Source of the DNA: JANRKG01 sp033763635
GTDB taxonomy: Bacteria; Cyanobacteriota; Cyanobacteriia; GCF-001939115
Direction: 5' to 3'
Length of the DNA stretch: 6,543 bases
Assembly: GCA_033763635.1 (NCBI GenBank)
Contig: JANRKG010000021.1
Coordinates: forward strand, 1-6,543
Below, in pieces: positions 3,807 through 6,543 of the stretch; within the stretch, counting starts at the first letter, position 1, and every line of letters begins with the position of its first letter. Both the position numbers and the translations under genes were made by a program. The notes below the pieces were generated by a model. That model was given only the letters and a program-made list of their open reading frames with translations. It did no database searches and had not been told where the DNA came from.

Positions 3807-4081
3807 CCCCAGATCTCGTCCCCTTCGTCCGTCGCTGCCAGAACTGCCTTGAAGTCCGGCCTGTCACCCTATCTCAAATCAGAGGCAGGACTGCTTACCT
3901 TTGCCCTGATTGCCTTCTCAGGCAAAGGGCCGCCCAAAAAAAGTTTGGGGGGCGGCTCTGCCCCCTGACTTCCAACCTTCCATTTCCGTCCAACCAGAGG
4001 AACCCGTCATGTCAGATCCCAAAGCCCCCGACCTTCCAGACGTTATGGAGCGGCTCCTGTCCGCCAGCCCTGACGAACTGA
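3803..4081 (+). CDS. Zinc-ribbon-like protein, possibly frameshift-fused to the next gene
   Basis: ATG 3803 overlaps the previous stop (ATGA) and has AGGA nine bases upstream. Cysteine pairs at residues 12/15 (CQNC) and 34/37 (CPDC), about 20 residues apart, form a four-cysteine zinc-ribbon or treble-clef pattern. The convincing part ends near residue 48. From there the frame runs through a hairpin and 73 bases into the next gene, with an unnatural Pro/Ser/Asn-rich tail, so the true C-terminus may differ. Residues 45-47 (QKK) are encoded by CAA AAA AAG, which contains the slippery heptamer A AAA AAG. A -1 slip would give a 202-residue fusion with the helix-turn-helix protein. Zinc ribbons of this size usually bind nucleic acid or protein partners. 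Confidence 0.6.
   Translation: MTPDLVPFVRRCQNCLEVRPVTLSQIRGRTAYLCPDCLLRQRAAQKKFGGRLCPLTSNLPFPSNQRNPSCQIPKPPTFQTLWSGSCPPALTN
3924..3966 (+). promoter_or_regulatory. Candidate -1 ribosomal frameshift signal, or intercistronic hairpin
   Basis: A AAA AAG (3937-3943) is in the correct phase of the zinc-ribbon frame. AAAGGG (3924-3929) lies seven bases before it as a Shine-Dalgarno-like stimulator. Four bases after it GGGGGC (3948-3953) pairs with GCCCCC (3960-3965). A competing stem, GCCGCCC (3929-3935) with GGGCGGC (3950-3956), would enclose the heptamer. The parts match the dnaX-type arrangement. A simple hairpin between two separate genes is the alternative. Confidence 0.4.
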
Positions 4082-4410
4082 ACTTCTTTGAATCCCAGAT
4101 CCAGGGCCAACTCAGCGCACTGGAAGAAGATTACCGCGCCAAAGCCTATCGCTTCAAAAAACTGCTGACCCTCATCAAGACTCTGCAACCCACTTCAGAA
4201 CAGTCCCAAAAATCCGATGGCACTCCAAAGGGATTCACCCGACAGGAGAAGGCCGAGATTGAGCGACTGAGGGATGCGGGACTTTCCCCAGGGGAAATTG
4301 CAAATGAGATGGGCGTTAGCACTGAGCGCGTCAGAAAAAGCCTGGGCCATCTCGGAAAGCCCAGAACTTCCCCCACGTCCATCGTCCTCAATGGTGCAGC
4401 AGCGGGGTAG
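4009..4410 (+). CDS. Coiled-coil and helix-turn-helix DNA-binding protein
   Basis: ATG 4009 follows AGAGGAA with a spacing of about seven bases. The 133-residue product has an acidic helical N-terminal half (residues 10-60, with ERLLSASPDELNFFESQIQG and ALEEDYRAKAYRFKKLL) likely to form a coiled coil for dimerisation. Residues 77-112 (TRQEKAEIERLRDAGLSPGE, then IANEMGVSTERVRKSL) are a resolvase/sigma-region-4-like helix-turn-helix. It should bind DNA, perhaps as a regulator or helper of the replication protein two genes downstream. The frame is open upstream and meets the zinc-ribbon gene through the possible -1 shift near 3943. The last 20 or so residues are low in complexity. Confidence 0.75.
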   Translation: MSDPKAPDLPDVMERLLSASPDELNFFESQIQGQLSALEEDYRAKAYRFKKLLTLIKTLQPTSEQSQKSDGTPKGFTRQEKAEIERLRDAGLSPGEIANEMGVSTERVRKSLGHLGKPRTSPTSIVLNGAAAG

Positions 4411-4414
4411 CAAG

Positions 4415-4846
4415 ATGCACGACCAGTTCCGGGCAGCCCTTAAGCAATGGCTTGAGGGCGACAACAAGAATATACAAGAACTAGCGGTTCACCAGTTTGG
4501 GCTTTACCTCAGGCAATTCCCCGACACGCTCTCCCTTCTGAACCGGGCTGAAATAAACGTCGCAGTGGTTCACCACTCCGATCGCGACTCGATCGCCTGT
4601 TTACTCATCGACTATCGGGAATTTCCCCCAGAGCTTATCTATTCCTATAACAGCCACTTACTCGATCGCCTCTGCTACGCCTGGTATCTGCTGACGGACA
4701 TCGATCGCGTGGTGGTAATGGGGGTAGATGCCTACACCGGGCAAAAAGTGCTGGTGCAAGCAGAAACCGAAATTAGGGCTGATGGGCTTCCGCGAGTCCA
4801 ACTCTACTCCTATGCCGGAGGGAACAAGTATGACTACCGCACTTGA
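4415..4846 (+). CDS. Unrecognised 143-residue protein upstream of the replication gene
   Basis: ATG 4415 is chosen because it lies four bases after the previous stop with GGGG seven bases upstream, and MHDQFRAALKQWLEG is a natural start. ATG 4391 is in frame but overlaps the previous gene and lacks a ribosome-binding site. The N-terminus (1-35) is helical. Residues 46-68 (EINVAVVHHSDRDSIACLLI) and 95-117 (DIDRVVVMGVDAYTGQKVLV) look like beta strands, with a helical segment HLLDRLCYAWYLLTD between them. There are no membrane segments. The family is not recognised. Its end overlaps the replication gene start by 17 bases, so the two are likely co-translated and may be used together. Confidence 0.7.
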   Translation: MHDQFRAALKQWLEGDNKNIQELAVHQFGLYLRQFPDTLSLLNRAEINVAVVHHSDRDSIACLLIDYREFPPELIYSYNSHLLDRLCYAWYLLTDIDRVVVMGVDAYTGQKVLVQAETEIRADGLPRVQLYSYAGGNKYDYRT

Positions 4847-5825
4847 AGAAGGTTCCCTTCTGTTACCTCCCAGACTGGCTCACTTTCTGGGCCGCTCAGA
4901 GGCCCTTCTCCTTCAGCAGTTGCACTACTGGCTCACCCGCGCCCCCCATCTCATTGATGGGGTGGCCTGGATTTACAACTCCTATTCCCAGTGGGCCGAG
5001 CAAGTTCTGTTTAGCGTTAGCACTGTTCGTCGGGCATTTCTGAATCTTCGAGAACTGGGAGTGGTCAAAGTTGAGAAGCGGGAGAAGCGTCAATACCGAC
5101 AGCGATACTGGTACACGATTGACTACGATCGCCTGAAAGCCTTACAGGAGTCGATGTGTTCATTTTGGACACATCGAAGTAGTCAAAATGAACAGATGGA
5201 TCTGCCCATTTTGAACACATCTTCTATTAATTCAGAGACTACTTCACAGACAACAACAATGCCCGTTGCTGTTGCTGAAGGGAAGGTAATCAAGACAGAA
5301 GAGGGTAAGTCAGATTCCCTGTCTAATTCAGATCTAGATCCGGCATTGTCTACAAAAGCCAGTCCCTTAGGAGACCCTTCTTCCGCCGCGCCGGAAACGC
5401 AAATTTCAAATGAAAAACTGGCTCAGGAATTCTCTGAACTGGGCATTGAGGACAACCGCACTGTGCGTTCTGAGATGAATCGCTGGTGGCCTGTCCGGAT
5501 CAGCAACGCCCTAGCCTATGTTCGTCAGCAGAAGGCGAAGCGGTGGGTTCTCAATCCTTCTGGTCTGTTTGTCACCGCCCTCCGGAATGGCTACAAGCCG
5601 GAGCCAGAACCCCAGCGCCGGGAGCAAAAAGCCGTCAGTCGCACTACTGTCTCCCAGGCCGCTCAGTATCACCTGAACTTTTTGCAAACCGAGACCGATG
5701 AGATGCGGTTGTGGAAGTTGCGTCAGTTGTGGCGAGATGAGCCGGAGGTGGCTGCAACGCTGATCAATCAGTGCCCCACCTGGGGAATTGTTCTGACCCA
5801 ATCCGGCCCGGAGCGGGTTCAGTGA
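4830..5825 (+). CDS. Phage/plasmid-type replication initiation (replisome organiser) protein
   Basis: ATG 4830 has a strong GGAGGGA seven bases upstream, so the open frame before it is not used. The 331-residue product has an N-terminal winged-helix domain, about residues 10-100. EALLLQQLHYWL, then WIYNSYSQWAEQ, FSVSTVRRAFLNLRELGVVK and YWYTIDYDRL follow the order known from phage replication proteins and DnaD-like replisome organisers. A Ser/Thr-rich linker (105-195) joins it to a C-terminal domain (197-256, RWVLNPSGLFVTALRNG) and a final helical region. Such proteins bind origin repeats and recruit the replicative helicase. The linker-coding DNA holds iteron-like repeats. The stop overlaps the next GTG. 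Confidence 0.75.
   Translation: MTTALEEGSLLLPPRLAHFLGRSEALLLQQLHYWLTRAPHLIDGVAWIYNSYSQWAEQVLFSVSTVRRAFLNLRELGVVKVEKREKRQYRQRYWYTIDYDRLKALQESMCSFWTHRSSQNEQMDLPILNTSSINSETTSQTTTMPVAVAEGKVIKTEEGKSDSLSNSDLDPALSTKASPLGDPSSAAPETQISNEKLAQEFSELGIEDNRTVRSEMNRWWPVRISNALAYVRQQKAKRWVLNPSGLFVTALRNGYKPEPEPQRREQKAVSRTTVSQAAQYHLNFLQTETDEMRLWKLRQLWRDEPEVAATLINQCPTWGIVLTQSGPERVQ
5151..5240 (+). other. Candidate replication origin: iteron-like repeats inside the replication gene
   Basis: CATTTTGGACACATC (5161-5175) and CATTTTGAACACATC (5207-5221) are direct repeats with one mismatch, 46 bp apart. An inverted third copy shares the core: TGTTCATTTTG (5156-5166) and CAAAATGAACA (5184-5194) are exact complements. 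TCGATGTGT (5151-5159) and ACACATCGA (5169-5177) form a 9-bp perfect hairpin stem. AT-rich DNA follows (5222-5260). All of this lies in the low-constraint linker-coding part of the gene, as the lambda origin lies within O. No DnaA box was confirmed. Confidence 0.45.
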
Positions 5826-6223
5826 ACCTGCTTCAGTCCTACCAGTCCTGGAAGCACTATCCCTTGCGGTTGCTGTGCGATCACCCCGGCAAAATTCCCG
5901 GCCTGGATGCGGTGGGATGTCCCACCTGTCAGATCTGGTACACCGCCTTGAGCGTCGATAGCTGGAACCCGGCACTGATTGAGCGAATGGCTCCCCCTTT
6001 ACGGGTTGTTACTTCCCTTAAGAAGGGCGATCGGGTGAGGCTGCCAGACGGCAAGCCCGGAAGGGTGCTGAAAATCCATAAACCCAGCAGCTTCCACATC
6101 AACCCCGAAAACCTGGTGGAAGTGGCGCTGGGGGACACGACAGCGGGGCGCTTGAAGTTTTATCGACCCAATGAACTTGAACTGATTGAGGAATGTGATG
6201 AAAACCGAGACAGAACAAATTGA
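5822..6223 (+). CDS. Small protein with a Cys/His cluster and an SH3-like domain
   Basis: GTG 5822 overlaps the replication gene stop (GTGA) and has GGAG eight bases upstream. An in-frame GTG at 5771 lies deep in the replication gene and is rejected. The 133-residue product has a possible metal site in its N-terminal half: Cys19-x-His21, then Cys33-x-x-Cys36. Residues 66-122 (SLKKGDRVRLPDGKPGRVLK, then LVEVAL and FYRPNELELI) fit an SH3-like or KOW-like barrel with the GDxV and PG turns shared by other small proteins in the run. Coupling to the replication gene suggests a replication or maintenance accessory role, by position only. The family is not recognised. Its end overlaps the next gene by 26 bases. 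Confidence 0.7.
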   Translation: MNLLQSYQSWKHYPLRLLCDHPGKIPGLDAVGCPTCQIWYTALSVDSWNPALIERMAPPLRVVTSLKKGDRVRLPDGKPGRVLKIHKPSSFHINPENLVEVALGDTTAGRLKFYRPNELELIEECDENRDRTN

Positions 6224-6543
6224 AGTGAAGGAGCCGGAGTTGCTCTGGGGCGATCCGGTGCTGACTCCCAAAGGTGAATTTGCCATTGCCGATCGCGTTG
6301 GTTTTACCTGGGCTACCGTTCACCTACCGGATGGTACAGAAGAGCGGCACAAGATTCCTGAGTTGACCCGCCTGGTCGGGAAGCTGCCCCCCAGCGAACT
6401 GCCCATTCCCGATGATTGCCCTTTTAAGAGAGGCGATCGGGTGCGTGGGTTCTTCCAGGACGGCGACATTGAAGGGCGAGTCTGTGGAGTTATCGGCGAA
6501 TATTGCCTACTGATCAACGACGAAGGCTTTCTGATAGGAAGCC
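6198..6543 (+). CDS. Protein with two SH3-like modules, cut by the window edge
   Basis: ATG 6198 has TGAGGA five bases upstream and overlaps the preceding gene by 26 bases. The frame is open to the right edge, giving 115 visible residues. Two similar modules are seen. Residues 16-60 (LWGDPVLTPKGEFAIADRVG, then ATVHLPDGTEERHKI and PELTRL) and residues 76-115 (FKRGDRVRGFFQDGDIEGRV, then YCLLINDEGFLIG) each start with a GD-x-V turn and a glycine-rich turn before a hydrophobic strand. The first also has the PELxxL ending matching PNELELI of the previous gene. It looks like a tandem SH3-like protein related to its neighbour by duplication. The function is unknown, and the 3' end is missing. Confidence 0.7.
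   Translation, partial: MKTETEQIEVKEPELLWGDPVLTPKGEFAIADRVGFTWATVHLPDGTEERHKIPELTRLVGKLPPSELPIPDDCPFKRGDRVRGFFQDGDIEGRVCGVIGEYCLLINDEGFLIGS

Noticed and set aside
5771..5821. Longer N-terminus for the gene ending at 6223
   Set aside because: It would start deep in the replication gene. GTG 5822 has a ribosome-binding site and a GTGA overlap typical of coupling.
5511..5975. 154-residue minus-strand reading frame
   Set aside because: It is antisense to the C-terminal half of the replication gene and the next gene, Arg/Ser/Gly-rich, and without a supporting ribosome-binding site.

Overview
The window looks like an accessory region of a cyanobacterium. GATCGC/CGATCG words of the HIP1 type recur on both sides of the window, start codons include GTG and TTG, and several small proteins have a familiar cyanobacterial look. 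The layout resembles a plasmid, prophage or integrative-element control and replication module. No integrase, capsid, relaxase or partition gene is visible, so the type of element cannot be decided from this window.

Positions 1-1690 are read from the minus strand. Going down that strand there is a TTG-started XRE-type regulator (1690-1412), an exported six-cysteine protein (1351-815), a probable gene remnant (760-656), two overlapping small hypothetical genes (681-457 and 476-177) and the first 20 codons of a further gene (62 to the edge). The gene starting at 476 appears to carry a one-base frameshift at position 200. Its other-frame continuation runs to 98 and matches the remnant at 656-760, with mostly silent DNA differences.

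Positions 1691-1780 form a divergent control region between the minus-strand regulator and a second small XRE regulator on the plus strand (1781-2002). It carries an 11-bp perfect inverted repeat, with a related palindrome over the minus gene's start. This is the geometry of a phage-like two-repressor switch. A structured, gene-free stretch (2003-2145) follows, with several nested stems and four CCCAT repeats.

Positions 2146-6543 form a dense plus-strand gene run with many 1-4 base overlaps. It encodes small unrecognised proteins, several of which share a GDxV...G SH3-like signature. It also encodes a 46-residue membrane protein, a four-cysteine zinc-ribbon-like protein, a coiled-coil plus helix-turn-helix protein, an unrecognised 143-residue protein, and a 331-residue winged-helix replication protein of the phage replisome-organiser type. 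The linker-coding part of that replication gene contains iteron-like repeats next to an AT-rich stretch, a candidate origin inside the gene as in lambda O.

The most interesting points are this candidate origin, a dnaX-like slippery site that could fuse the zinc-ribbon and helix-turn-helix proteins, repeated intercistronic hairpin modules, an 8-mer shared between the regulator operators and two downstream gene starts, and the run of SH3-like small proteins.
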